A stretch of DNA of 64,000 nucleotides from Chinchilla lanigera (Eukaryota; Chordata; Mammalia; Rodentia; Chinchillidae), in the NCBI RefSeq assembly GCF_000276665.1, contig NW_004955465.1, positions 35,792 through 99,791 on the forward strand. The letters run 5' to 3'. The position numbers were made by a program, and so were the translations under genes. The notes under the pieces were generated by a model that was not told where the DNA came from, did not search any database, and was given only the letters and a program-made list of their open reading frames with translations. Shown here in pieces: positions 44,910-55,385 of the stretch. Positions within the stretch are counted from its first letter, which is position 1. Each line of letters opens with the position of its first letter.

Positions 44910-46569
44910 CAGCAAGTGTTGCTTTTCGCTCCAGTTCGGTATAAGGGAGCAAGGGAGGAAGAAGGAAGTGAATTTCCTTGAGATTCCTGTTGTTGCTTAA
45001 TCCAGCGTGATGAATGTGTTTGACTCAGAGTGCCACACAGGGACTTAGGAGAGGAAGTGGTAAATTCTATTGTGAAAACAGGGACACATGTAAAGGGCCC
45101 CAAAGGAGTTGATCTTTAAGATCCAGCTGAATTTCACTTGTAAACTTTACGGTTTGGCATTGTATCTATAAATGGATGGTTCTCAGCCAGGCTTGGTTTT
45201 TGACTATTGGAGGTTGGGTGGGAGACAGTGGTGAAGAGAAGTCTGCCTGGAGCACAGAAGGATGAGGCAGCTATGAATGAATGGAGATGAGGTCTTATGG
45301 AAGTGAAGTGTTCTTCAGTTCTGAGTGGGCGTGACTTATATTGAATGTGCAGGAAACTGCACCTGGTATTAATACCTGGAGCCTGGAGTCTTTTGTAGTC
45401 TCATCACTGCTCTCTTTCAACTTGTTGAATTTTATCTGTATGGCAGGTGGTCTTTTCTAGCTCGGTCTTGAAATAGCAGGGAGAGAGGAAGGCTTGGATC
45501 CCGTAGTTTTGGTAGCATTCCTAGGTTTAGGAAAGGGATTCTGGAAGGATAAACTCTTCTCGTGCCCGCATACCTGTCGTCCCTATTAGAGGACTTCTGT
45601 GCATCTAAATGAAACACACCAGAAAAACTTAATCAGAGCTAATACTGTCCATTGGGGATGGCAGAAAGAGAGCCATTGATTGTTATGGTGACGGTGGTTG
45701 CAATCTATACTAGACCTAAGCAAAAGGTTCTATTACACAAGCGAGCCAGAGCTCATTATTTTGAAAGGAGACAAGATCAAAGTCACATAGACTGTAGGGA
45801 TGTCTTTTCTTCACAGGCTATTACACTGTGATATCTCCAAGGAAAATGAATGCTTGATTTGGCAAGTTATTCTTTGCAATTACTGAGGAAACCAGTTGGG
45901 AGGTAGCCAGAATGCTCCTTGATGGAGATTAAAATATTAACCAGAGTTAGGCACCCAGCTTTGTTCTCATTCAAAGAACTAGAGCTCAACTTCATTCCTA
46001 CACATACCTTGAGATTCCTCTTGGACCAGCTGAAGTTGGGGCATTTGCAAGAAGCAAGCCAGAATCCAAGGTAGAACTGCACCTCCTCTAGCAAAGAGGA
46101 GCATGTAAGGGTAAGCAGTGAGATGGGAGACTTGGAAAGGAGAATAACTTTGGAAAAAGAAGGGAGGACTGCAGAGAGTGAGGACTGTGGGAGAAAGAGC
46201 TTCCCACCTGGACATTATGCTTGTGGAGCCCAACTCAGAAGACCTCTTTGTTGGCAGAAAGTATTAATTAAATTATAATACAGTGATAATTTCAGTTTCT
46301 ACTTTGCTATTCTATATTTCTTTTTCTTTTTTTTTTACACTGAAGTATAATTTTTTAAAAAAAGTCTTCCAACAGTGACAATATAACATTTAGGAACTGA
46401 TTTAATCAAGATTATATTGCATTACTATGGCATAAAACTTTAAACCTCTAGTAAGAGATGTAGAATGTGGTATCAGTAACTATGTTCTTGGATGGAAAAT
46501 GTAATATTGTAAAGATTGTGATTCTTTCAGTTGGATTTTCTTTTCAGGAACTCAGTATATTTTTTGAAA
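44910..46569. other. Unique sequence, no gene recognised
   Basis: About 1.7 kb. Frames up to 84 codons without domain. No repeat confidently identified. Confidence 0.45.
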
Positions 46570-47816
46570 GAATAGAGATTCAAGAATAGATAAGTCAATA
46601 TTAAAAGAAAACAAAAGTAACAAGGAAACTTATCTAGATGTTAAAATATATAGGAAAACCATAGCAATACAAATTACTGCAGTAACATATAGACCAGTGG
46701 AACAGTTGGAAAGTTCTAAGCTCAAAGCTGAGTATTTTAGGGTCAATGATGAGACACCAGAAATCACTAGGGGATAGATGAGTTGCTTGGAAGATGACTG
46801 ACAAAAATGTCTCCTCATAGAAAAAAAATGAACACAAGATCCCCACCTTACACTTCATAAAGAGTGGACTCCAAGTAGATCATAGGTCTATCCTAGAGCA
46901 TGGATGAGAAGTGAAGCTGTTAAGTTAGGAGAAAATCTTTATTAAAAAAAAGTAAAGAAGGACTTCTTAAATAGAATTAAGAATTGTAAACCATAAGGCA
47001 AAGAACTGATGCTTGTTATATCATTAAGAATTTTACTTACTGGAAGGACGTAATATCCAAAGTTTATAAATGGCAGAGCAAAAGAAGTTTCAGTATCTAA
47101 AGCTGGCAAAATATTAATATGTAGGATATGCAAAGTGGCTTGCAAATCAATTCCATTAGAAAAATGAACAAAATGTATGAATAGACATTTTAAAAAGGAG
47201 AAAACTCAAAAAACAGTAACACATAAGTCAATGTTCATATATGTGAATAACTAGAGAAATGCAAATGAGAATAAGATTTTTGCTTTATACTAATCTAGAA
47301 GAGAAAAAATTAGAAAATAGGTAGTACGAATCAATGGTGAGGAATAGGATTTGGGTTACTTAGGGTCTCTTGTGTACTGCAAGTAAGACTTTAGATCGAT
47401 ATATAACAGTCTTCAGGAGTATTTACTCAGGTAAATCAACCTCTGCATACACCGTGACCCAGCTGTCCTATAACTAGGTGTATATCCGAAGAAATTTTCA
47501 CATAACGCTATGTGAGGAGATATATCAAGATATTCATATTAATACACTGGCATTTATTGTGTTATTGGGGAGTTAGAAGCCATCTATCATCTGGAAATTG
47601 ACCGGGTAAAATGTATGATAGATATCATCCATGCAAATCCTATGCAGTTATTAGAAGCAACAGGCTATAGTACCATAACAACTTGGATTCTCTTAAAAAA
47701 TGTAACACTGATCCAAAAAAGTAAGAGACAGGATGTATAACACAAACCATTTCTGCAAGTTAAAAATACATATACACCAAACAGCAATAAGCATTCTGAA
47801 AAAAAAAAAAAAAATT
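46570..47816 (+). pseudogene. Ancient L1 ORF2 C-terminus plus 3' UTR, sense
   Basis: Decayed L1 text in sense order: 'aaaccatagcaatacaaatt', 'gagtggactccaagtagatc', 'gaaaaatgaacaaaatgtat', 'ctagagaaatgcaaatgaga', 'aggtgtatatccgaagaaat', 'cagttattagaagcaacagg', and an A-rich tail of 15 As at 47801-47815. These match L1M-type ORF2 3' blocks (AATGAACAAAG..GAACAGACATTT, AGAGAAATGCAAAT, GGTATATACCCAAAAGAA, GCAGCCATTAAAA). No frame survives. Confidence 0.75.
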
Positions 47817-49269
47817 CTGTAAGAAAACATAGAAAAAAATTGGGCTAGATATGTAAGGATAATTGTTTTGCAGGGATGGGGTGGTTAATAAGAGCGTGTA
47901 AGGGAGATAGCTAAAACAAACAGGGATGGAAAGACAAGAGAGAGCCTGTGTGTGTGGACCAAGGATGAAACTATACCAAGAGCTGTGAAGGATGAGTGCA
48001 TCCATCATCTGAGACTGAAGAAAGATTTTAACAGGCCTGCCAGCGGGACTTTCCTACACGTCCATTAGACTTGAGTGAAGACCAGCAAGCTGGCGAGTAT
48101 CTGGGGATGAATGACCAAGGCCCCCGTTATCTTTGGAGGCAGAGCCACGGGTCTGGGATAAATGGCGTGGCCAGGCACTGGCCTCCTCATGGCTTAGTGG
48201 GTGAAGCCACCACAGATTTGGGCAGCAGCAGAGCAAAATCTCAGGGCTAAGACTGAGTTTCTTGAGTGCTCTCTTTGGTTCTCCATGAATAGGCCTTGAG
48301 GTAGAAATAGAGAAGCTTTCCCCTCTTGCATAATAAGACTAAAAATTTTACATAGGAAAATGAAAAAAAAAGTCAGAATAGAAAGGACAGGGCAGGCAGT
48401 ATAATCCCTGGAAGGGGTTCTTGAGTGTAAGTGGTAGGTAAGGGGGACTAGGCAGTCGGAAGAAGCCATGGAGAGGCAAATGCACCTTGGAGAATGGAGG
48501 CCACCTCGATGGGACACGTCACGGAGGAAAGAGAAAGAAGAGGCCCCAAAGCTGTAGGGCTGGCTTTCCTGAAGCTGCCGGCACAGAGCCGCAGGGTCTC
48601 GCCTACGCCCTTGAATCTCTGCTCTGCTTCCACGTTTCTGTCCCATGATGTGTCACCATTCCTGGTACCACTGACCTGACAAATGCTGCCTTGGAACACC
48701 AGGCCTGGATAGAGGGCAGGCCATGGCCTGTGGGTCCTGTATTTCTGGGGTGCTCCTTGGAGGAAAGCAGAGGTTGTTCCCATGCGTGTGGAATCACACC
48801 TTATCCCTCCATTGCCATGTACTCAGGAAACCTCTGATGGCCTGATCTACTTAGCGTTATTTTTTAAAAAATCTTTCCCTGGCTTCCTCTCTGTCCAGAA
48901 AACCTGCTCCTTTCTTTCCCTGGAGGGCATCTGGGCTAGGCTACACCCACCCATTCCCAGCACTTTACTATTGTCCAGAGTGCTCAAAGCCTCTTCCTTT
49001 CCCATCTGACTCCCTCTTATCCTTGCGTGTTCTACCGCAGTGTGTGGGAGATAACAACTGTTGGTTTAATTATGATAACACCCTTCAGGAAGCTTTCATG
49101 ATGCTGAATTACGGAATTGTTCTGATGATTTCGACCTTGGGAAAGCTCGTGAAAACCAAGGCTGCTCACCCTGGCGTGAGCTACAGCTAAATATCTCTAG
49201 GCTCAATGACAGTGGCGAGTGTTAAGGGACAGGTAATGGAGATGCAGGGTGGAAATCGCAGCTCAGTTT
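47817..49269. other. Unique sequence, no gene recognised
   Basis: About 1.45 kb, GC-richer at 48050-48780. Frames of 111 and 150 codons (48194-48783, minus) overlap plus-strand frames and show no domain or codon pattern. No repeat identified. Confidence 0.45.
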
Positions 49270-49282
49270 GGGCCCTGACCTT

Positions 49283-49381
49283 TTTTTTTTTTTTGGTTTT
49301 TCTCCGGTACCGGGAACCGAACTCACGACCTTGCACTTGCCAGGCAGGCGCTTTTGCCGCTGAGCTAAATCCCCAGCCCCA
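49283..49381 (-). mobile_element. Young ID SINE, antisense, with target duplications
   Basis: T-run, GGTTTTTCTCCGGTACCGGG, 'gaccttgcacttgccaggca', CCGCTGAGCTAAATCCCCAG. Perfect 13-bp duplications GGGCCCTGACCTT at 49270-49282 and 49382-49394. CpGs are still intact, which marks a recent insertion. A 208-codon minus-strand frame (49222-49848) exists partly because of this SINE. Confidence 0.97.
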
Positions 49382-49394
49382 GGGCCCTGACCTT

Positions 49395-50059
49395 CTGTTA
49401 CCCTCCCTGCCAGTCCTCTCACATCAGCTTCACCAAGTGTCACTGCACTGTCAGGGCAGGAGTTTTGCACATCTGGGTGTTCCCAGACTTTGTGTATTTT
49501 TTGTGTCTCTGCACACCGAAAACCTTTCACTTCAATAACAAAGAGGCTTATTGTTGCTAGGAGGTTTCTAAAACACGTCACGATGGAGACAAGTGCCACT
49601 AGTGCCTTCTTGGTTCTGCTGATGTGAGTCAGGTGACCTTGTCCCCACTTCAGGAGGATATTTCTCAGAACCAGATGTGGCGCACGTCGGACTGAGGCTG
49701 TAGGAGGAGGCTGAGCATGGATGGGAAGAGAGAGGCCAGGAATGTAGTGGCAAAAATCCCCCTGGAGTTGTATTTTTCTCGTTGGTTTTTGAAAGAAAGG
49801 GTGTTCCCCGACCAGTGTGTTCATACGCACACACAGACACAATTTCATTTCTGAATCTCACCCCTGAAGCTTAATCCCGTGATCTTTACAAGGAAGGAAG
49901 GAAGTGAAGGTCTATTGGACCTGGCTAAGGAGGGATTATTTTTAGCAGTGGGAAGAAGGTGACCTTGGGGACAGGCTTGCTTGCTGAGGGGTAGGGAGAG
50001 TTAGATGGGGTTCGCCCAGTGTCTTCACCAGAGCAGGCCATAAAACCCTCCACCCTGGT
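49395..50059. other. Unique sequence, no gene recognised
   Basis: About 660 bases. Minus-strand frames of 97 and 208 codons run through it in two registers, which argues against both being real. No domain. Confidence 0.45.
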
Positions 50060-50185
50060 GGCTGACACAGCAGAACTGTATTCTCCCAGTCCTGGAGGCT
50101 GGCAGCCCGAGGTCGGAGCGCACCTTCTCACTGTGTGCGCACACGGCCTCTCCTAGCTGGGTGTGTCTGGAGAAAGGGAGAGGCT
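50060..50185 (-). mobile_element. MaLR LTR fragment (MLT1-like), antisense
   Basis: 'gcagaactgtattctcccag', 'tcctggaggctggcagcccg' and AGGTCGGAGC match the antisense MaLR block (ACAGAAATTTATTCTCTCACAGTTCTGGAGGCTGGAAGTCCGAGATC). Only a short piece remains. Confidence 0.55.
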
Positions 50186-50189
50186 TCTG

Positions 50190-50715
50190 CCTTTTGTCTT
50201 ACTCTGCAGCTGCTGTAACAGAATGCTTCTTCAGACTGGTCTGTTTGATTGATTGATTGATGACAGTCTCACTAAGTCACTAAGTTACCTAGGCTGGGCT
50301 GCAACTTGCTGTCCTCCTGCCTTAGCTCCCCTCCTGCTGAGATTACAGGTGTGTGCCACCACACCTGGCTTAGGCTAGGTAATTTATGAAGGGCAAAAAT
50401 TTATTGCTTATAATGATAGAGGCTGGGATATCCAAAATCAAGGTGCCAGCTGATTCAGTGTCAGCTGAGATTGACTCTGCTTCAAAGATGGTACCTTCTT
50501 GCTGTGTTCTCATGTGGTGGAAGAGAGGAAGTCTCCCTCTCTCTCTCTCTCTCTCCCCCTCTTTTAGAAAGGCATGAGTCCTACTCTCAAGGGGTCCATC
50601 CCTTTGACCTGCTTACTTCCTGAGGTTCTACCTTCCAATAGCAGCACCTTGGGGGGTAAGTTTCTACCCCCCAAGAAAATTTAGGGGGAACACTAGCATC
50701 TGACTGTAGCAGATT
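50190..50715 (-). mobile_element. MST-like MaLR LTR, antisense, split by a B1 SINE
   Basis: Left piece 50190-50245: TTTTGTCTTACTCTGCAGCTGCTGTAACAGAATGC. Right piece from 50373: 'taggctaggtaatttatgaa', 'gataatgatagaggc'-like, 'aaatcaaggtgccagctgat', 'tgctgtgttctcatgtggtg', 'tgaggttctaccttccaata', 'gcagcaccttggggggtaag', ending near TGACTGTAGCA. This is the classic antisense MST/MLT order. A (CT)n stretch lies at 50531-50554. Confidence 0.8.
50246..50372 (-). mobile_element. B1-like SINE inserted in the MST-like LTR, antisense
   Basis: 'gacagtctcactaagtcact', 'ctaggctgggctgcaacttg', 'gagattacaggtgtgtgcca' and CACACCTGGC. No internal quasi-duplication is visible, so it may be the left monomer of a B1-dID. 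The LTR resumes directly after it. Confidence 0.8.
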
Positions 50716-50719
50716 TCAT

Positions 50720-51083
50720 CTGAAATTAATTACCCCTTAAAGGCCTGACCCCTATCATCATCATCCTGGAGATTAGAGTTTCAGCCTCTGAAGTGAGGGG
50801 ACACACACTTTGCTCTTAACATCCTCCTAGTAGGCTGGGAGGGTCTCGGAGTCCAGCCTGCCTGCAGCTGCTCCTGCCTCACCCAGCACAGCTCACCAAC
50901 TCCCCACACTGCCCTGTGGGTGCCCGTCCTGGTGTGGAGGGTGAGAGCTGTGGGAAGTGATGGAGAGGGAGGCAGACGTAGCTTCCAAGAAATCTAGCAC
51001 AGTGCTTCTTCTGTTCCATAAAAATGCAGTGGCCTTTGGTTTTGAACCAGAGAGCTGGTGTTGGAGCTTGCTGCTTAGCCAAA

Positions 51084-51084
<1 letters not shown>
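50720..51084. other. Unique sequence, no gene recognised
   Basis: About 360 bases, GC-rich. Nothing recognised. Confidence 0.4.

Positions 51085-51129
<45 letters not shown>
51085..51129. repeat. (CA)n microsatellite
   Basis: About 38 bases of pure CA followed by ACAAACACAC. It creates poly His-Thr and Cys-Val frames that are not genes. Confidence 0.97.
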
Positions 51130-51130
<1 letters not shown>

Positions 51131-52451
51131 CTAGAATTTTACAAATTTAATGAAGCTTTTTACATTAATTTAGCAATTAGATGTTACATCTGATTATGAC
51201 ACAGTCCAATAGGGGTTATGAACAGCAAAATGTTATTTTGATTTAAGCAATTTAATCTTTTTACTTCATCAAGGTATTTCCCTTCACTCTACCTGGTAGA
51301 CTTACCTGGAAATGAATTCCTTTTTCTCTTTTCTATCCATTTCTCCTCCTCCTTTTTCTGGTGTTACAAGGCATTGTATAGAATTAGTGACACTTCCACA
51401 AGGACCATTTTGTTGTAAATGATTTTATTTTCAATTTTCCTTTAGCACTATATTTGGCTATTTGGAAATAAAAAACTGGACTGTACTTGAGGCAGGTGTT
51501 TTTCCCTGTACCCTGGAGTTTTGCAGACCAGGAGGGAAAGGGATCTCTGATACTGGGAAGGCAGCCAGGGAACTTGATGTGGTGGAGATAGAAGTTGTGT
51601 GGCTTGTATTCTGAAGCAGCCAGCGCACCATCAGCTTGATTACCCCTCTCCTTAGGAAGCTCGCTCCTGAGAAGGAGAAGATGAAGAGCAGGGACTGTTG
51701 ATTCTTTCAGTGGCTGCTACAATGTCTCTGTGTTTTTGCTCTTTCCTCCACTTTACTTGGATTCATAAAAGAGTTTTTGGCTGTTTGCGACAGAGTGACC
51801 TCTGTACCTGCATATTTGCACCTGAGAAGCCAACTCTCACAGTTCAAAAGGTGAGGTAGCCATGACAGTCTGGCCTATCTCCTCCGCATCGGCAGGCCCT
51901 GTCTGGGAGCGCTTGTGTCTCATTTGCTTTGAGCAGTTACATCCAGGGATTTGCAATTTTTGAAAACAGCTTCAATTAACACCCTTTTCTTGGAGGGGAG
52001 TGGTCTTTTTTGCCCTTCCAAAGTCATTCACCCCCTGTCTATTTATAACAGACCCTCAGATCCAGGCGGTTGGGGGGGGTGTTCCCATCACCCCGTGCTT
52101 CTCTGTGGAGAAATAAGTAGTCAGAGTCAGCCCTTTGCAGTCTGCATCTTCACAGTTACAGAAGGAAAGTGCCAAATTACCCTCCTGAATGTTGTAAGAC
52201 CCGAGTTGACCCCAAATTGTGCAGTGAGAGGAAACAGATGGGGAAATAAAAGATGTCCTTTTTAAAAGAAATCCTTTCTTATATCAAGAGGCTTCTATAG
52301 AGAACTGTCCCCCAGCCCCAAGAACGAGGGGGTTTACGAAAGCCCTGCACAGCTGATTGGCCTCAGCAATCTGCTGGAAGAGCAGAGAGACTGCTCCATC
52401 GCCGCATTGTAATTGGCTTTGAAAACACATTTGCAACCTGGCTGGGAGCCA

Positions 52452-52452
<1 letters not shown>
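51130..52452. other. Unique sequence, no gene recognised
   Basis: About 1.3 kb. A 104-codon plus-strand frame (51951-52265) has no domain. Two ATTGG (CCAAT-complement) words lie at about 52357 and 52411. No repeat identified. Confidence 0.4.

Positions 52453-52492
<40 letters not shown>
52453..52492. repeat. (CA)n left of the assembly gap
   Basis: About 40 bases of pure CA run straight into Ns. The array evidently continues in the gap. Confidence 0.97.
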
Positions 52493-52592
52493 NNNNNNNN
52501 NNNNNNNNNNNNNNNNNNNNNNNNNNNNNNNNNNNNNNNNNNNNNNNNNNNNNNNNNNNNNNNNNNNNNNNNNNNNNNNNNNNNNNNNNNNN
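52493..52592. other. Assembly gap, 100 N
   Basis: Exactly 100 Ns, the conventional placeholder for a gap of unknown size. It is flanked by the same CA repeat on both sides, so the true length and content are unknown. Confidence 0.99.
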
Positions 52593-52689
<97 letters not shown>

Positions 52690-52738
52690 CCTCTCCCTCT
52701 CCCTTTCCCTTTCCCTCTCCCTTCCTCCCTCTCTCTCT
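52593..52738. repeat. (CA)n then (CT)n / (CCCTT)n right of the gap
   Basis: CA continues to 52625, switches to pure CT until about 52672, then to CTTT, CCCTCT and CCCTTT units to 52738. A transition between CA and CT arrays is a common hard region to assemble. Low-complexity frames of 95-195 codons here are artefacts. Confidence 0.97.
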
Positions 52739-54090
52739 GCCTTGCTTCCCATTCCAGAAGGCTTATTCCATATTTAAAGCCCTTTTCTTCTCTGCGTCCA
52801 CCAAAGTTCTTCTGAAGAGGCAAAATACCCCGATTCTTTATGACTGAGTTCTGGCTTCCATCAGCCTGCACGTGATGAAGAGAAAACAGAGCTCAGGTTT
52901 GCTTATTTTTATAGCAGGGTAGAACTGGCCAACAATTTCCTTGCTTTGCCGGAGCTGGCTCAAATCTGAAGCAGATTGGACTGTCCTCAGACTTGCAGTG
53001 CCACGGAGGTGGATTCAAAGTCTAATAAAAATAGAGAAAAATAGCTTTCAAAGGCTGAGGAAGCATATGGGGGCCTGCGTGTGTACACGTGGGGGTTATT
53101 TTATGATTGTGTTGCAACAAGCGAGATGGTGACTTGGTCTTATTCCCTGAATATTTCCAGTTCAGAAGCCAAGTTCCAAGTCTTGTCTCCTTCTGAAGTG
53201 TGAATGAGGCTCATGTTTGGTCTCAGTGGCTGAGATCTGGGTGCCTGGATGTTCCGTGGGTCATGACGTGGTGTTACGGTGATGGGTACTGCATTATGGT
53301 GGCGGCGGCAGTGGTGGTAGTTGTGTGTAGGTGTATGTAGGTGTGTGTAGAAAGAAAGTCAAAAGCTACACAATACAGATTGTCCAAGGTGGAAGTTTTG
53401 GCCTTTGTTTTAGCGTTTACGTCATGAAGACCTGCATGGAGCTATAAACATAAGCTGGCAAAAATCTGCAGATCAAGTGAGACCTGTGAAGGATGTAAAA
53501 TGCCTTATACGAACCACACATGGAATCTGTTCGTGGGGTGCACATTCTAGAACTTGTCCCCTCTCTCCTCTTTTTAACAGCTTGCTCCTTATCCACTCAC
53601 ACACACTTTTCTTCTATTCTCTCCTTTCAGAGGTCTTATTTTGAGCAGCCGAACTAGAGCTGCGTAAGTCAGGGAACTTTCAAGATCATATCTTTTTGGG
53701 TCAAAGGGCAAGTCTCCTCCCGGATGTTGGCATTATTTCACAAGCAACCTTTGCAGTGTCAGAGTGACTCCTCGGGAAAAGTAAGGCTATAATCAGTATT
53801 CCCTCATCAGCTTCGAAGTGGGATATCTTTTACATCGGGGGGATTTTATTCCTTAACCGTTACTCACCCATTCGAACTGACACCTGAAATTTGCCCCACT
53901 AATTTTTTTTTTACTGTGATTTTGCCACTGAGCTGCTCATTAAAAATCTTGACTTCGAGATTGCCTTTGTGAGGAGGCGGCAGAACTCTCTGGGTCTCCC
54001 TCCTCCATGCCACCTAAGTCTGCCTCCCTTTCCAGCAAGATATGGAAGGAAGTTTGCTTTGCTGTAGGATTGGGCAAGTTCAAAATATTT
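52739..54090. other. Unique sequence, no gene recognised
   Basis: About 1.35 kb. A small GGC/GGT-rich patch with GTGTAGGT units is at 53298-53351. Frames up to 64 codons. The repeat-free stretch 52740-53060 could be conserved non-coding DNA, but nothing specific supports it. Confidence 0.4.
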
Positions 54091-54128
54091 GAGACCCTGT
54101 CTCAAAAAACAAAACTAAACAAAACTAA
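54091..54128 (+). mobile_element. B1 3' end fragment, sense
   Basis: GAGACCCTGTCTCAAAAAAC followed by an A-rich (AAAACTAAAC) tail is the 3' end of a B1. It sits directly upstream of a fuller B1 copy. Confidence 0.75.
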
Positions 54129-54286
54129 ATAGCTAGGCCTGTAATCCTACCACTTGGGAAGCTGAGGCAGGAAGATTGCTGCAAGCTCCAGACCAGCCTG
54201 GACTACATAGTGATTTCAAGACCAGCCTGAACTACTACATAGGGAGACCCTACCTCAAAACAAACAAACAAATGAACAAACAAAAG
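54129..54286 (+). mobile_element. B1 SINE, sense
   Basis: AGCTAGGCCTGTAATCCTAC, 'gaagctgaggcaggaagatt', 'ccagaccagcctggactaca', 'tcaagaccagcctgaactac', then a (CAAA)n tail. Quasi-duplication present. The 5' end lacks the first ~10 bases of the usual box. Confidence 0.93.
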
Positions 54287-54447
54287 ATTAAATCCTTCCT
54301 GCTTTTTATAATTTTTGGATTTAGGAGTGGTGGGAATCTTTGACTCTACATTCCTTCAGACTGTGCACAACTGGAGCTGTGGGAGGACTTCTTGTGAATA
54401 TGTCACAAGTGACAATGCCCTGAGGAGGACAGACCAGACGGCAACTG

Positions 54448-54449
<2 letters not shown>

Positions 54450-54485
<36 letters not shown>
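54450..54485. repeat. (GT)n microsatellite
   Basis: About 36 bases of pure GT, generating poly Cys-Val and His-Thr frames. Confidence 0.97.
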
Positions 54486-54486
<1 letters not shown>

Positions 54487-54487
<1 letters not shown>

Positions 54488-55214
54488 CTGTTTAAAATGA
54501 ATGCCTCTTCTCCTCAGGCACATCCCAGGATGGATTTTTAGCATTTAAAAGACCGTGTAAATCTTACTCACTCTTTAAAACTCTCTGACCTGTCTGTCTT
54601 CCTCCTGGGGACTGGGAGGAAGTTTGTGACTGGAGGAGGCATACATCTGAGGGAACATTTCAAATATTCTCCACATCACTGCTTCTTAGACTTCCGTGCA
54701 CCTTTGAGTCCTCTGAGCAGCTTGTTAAAATGTAGATTCTGGTCCGTTAGGTTTGGGGAGGGCAGCATCCAAGATTCTGCATTTTTTGCAAGTACCAGAT
54801 GATATTCCGGATGTGTACTTGGAAGCATACATGATCATGTCTCACTTCCCCTTTGGCAAGGGTGAGGGATGGGCATGGGGTGGGCAAAGGTTCTGGAAAA
54901 TTCCTTCTGCATTCCCCCACCCCACCACCATGTTCTGCTCACTGCAGGCCCCCTTCAAAGGTATTTGGGATAAACTAACTAATGCTATGTTCTCTCGGGA
55001 GCCAGCCTGTGGGAGACGAGGGAGAGACAGATTTCAGGGAAGAATGAGATGAGGCAGATACAGAGGTTGATAAACATAGACTAAGGCTGACAGTCTCTCC
55101 TGCAATTTCTGTCACTCTATCTCTTCCATTCTTCTCTCTCTGTTTCAATTTCTTTTCTCTCCATCTTGCTCCCCTCATTGCTTTTCTGTCTCTTGTAAGA
55201 TAACAGAATAATTT
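54487..55214. other. Unique sequence, no gene recognised
   Basis: About 730 bases. Frames of 99 and 115 codons overlap on opposite strands near 54753-55322 without a domain. Confidence 0.4.
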
Positions 55215-55385
55215 CAAGAAAGCTGAGAGGTCACAGGGATTGGAAAGCAGCCTCTGAGTCCCAACTCTGCCGTGGGCCAGTGACTTGAGGTCTCTGGGCC
55301 TCAGGTTCCTGGCCTGTTCCATGAGTGATTGTGAGGAGATGGTCTCTTTCTAGGTCTTTTTCAGTTTCACGGTGCTAAGATTCCC
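55215..55385 (+). mobile_element. MIR SINE, sense
   Basis: 'gattggaaagcagcctctga', 'gtcccaactctgccgtgggc', CAGTGACTTGAGGTCTCTGGGCCTCAGGTTCCTG and 'ggtctctttctaggtctttt' follow the sense MIR core and 3' part (GACTTTGGGCAAGTCACTT..CTCTGGGCCTCAGTTTCC ... CTCTAAGGTCCCTTC). Confidence 0.7.

Noticed and set aside
49222..49848. 208-codon minus-strand open frame, the longest not made of low complexity
   Set aside because: It runs through the young ID SINE (the GDLAQRQKRLPGKCK stretch is SINE antisense), has no domain I know, and is overlapped by another frame in a different register.
52284..52871. 195-codon minus-strand frame and neighbours across the gap
   Set aside because: It consists of poly Cys-Val, poly Arg-Glu and unknown residues from the CA/CT array and the Ns.
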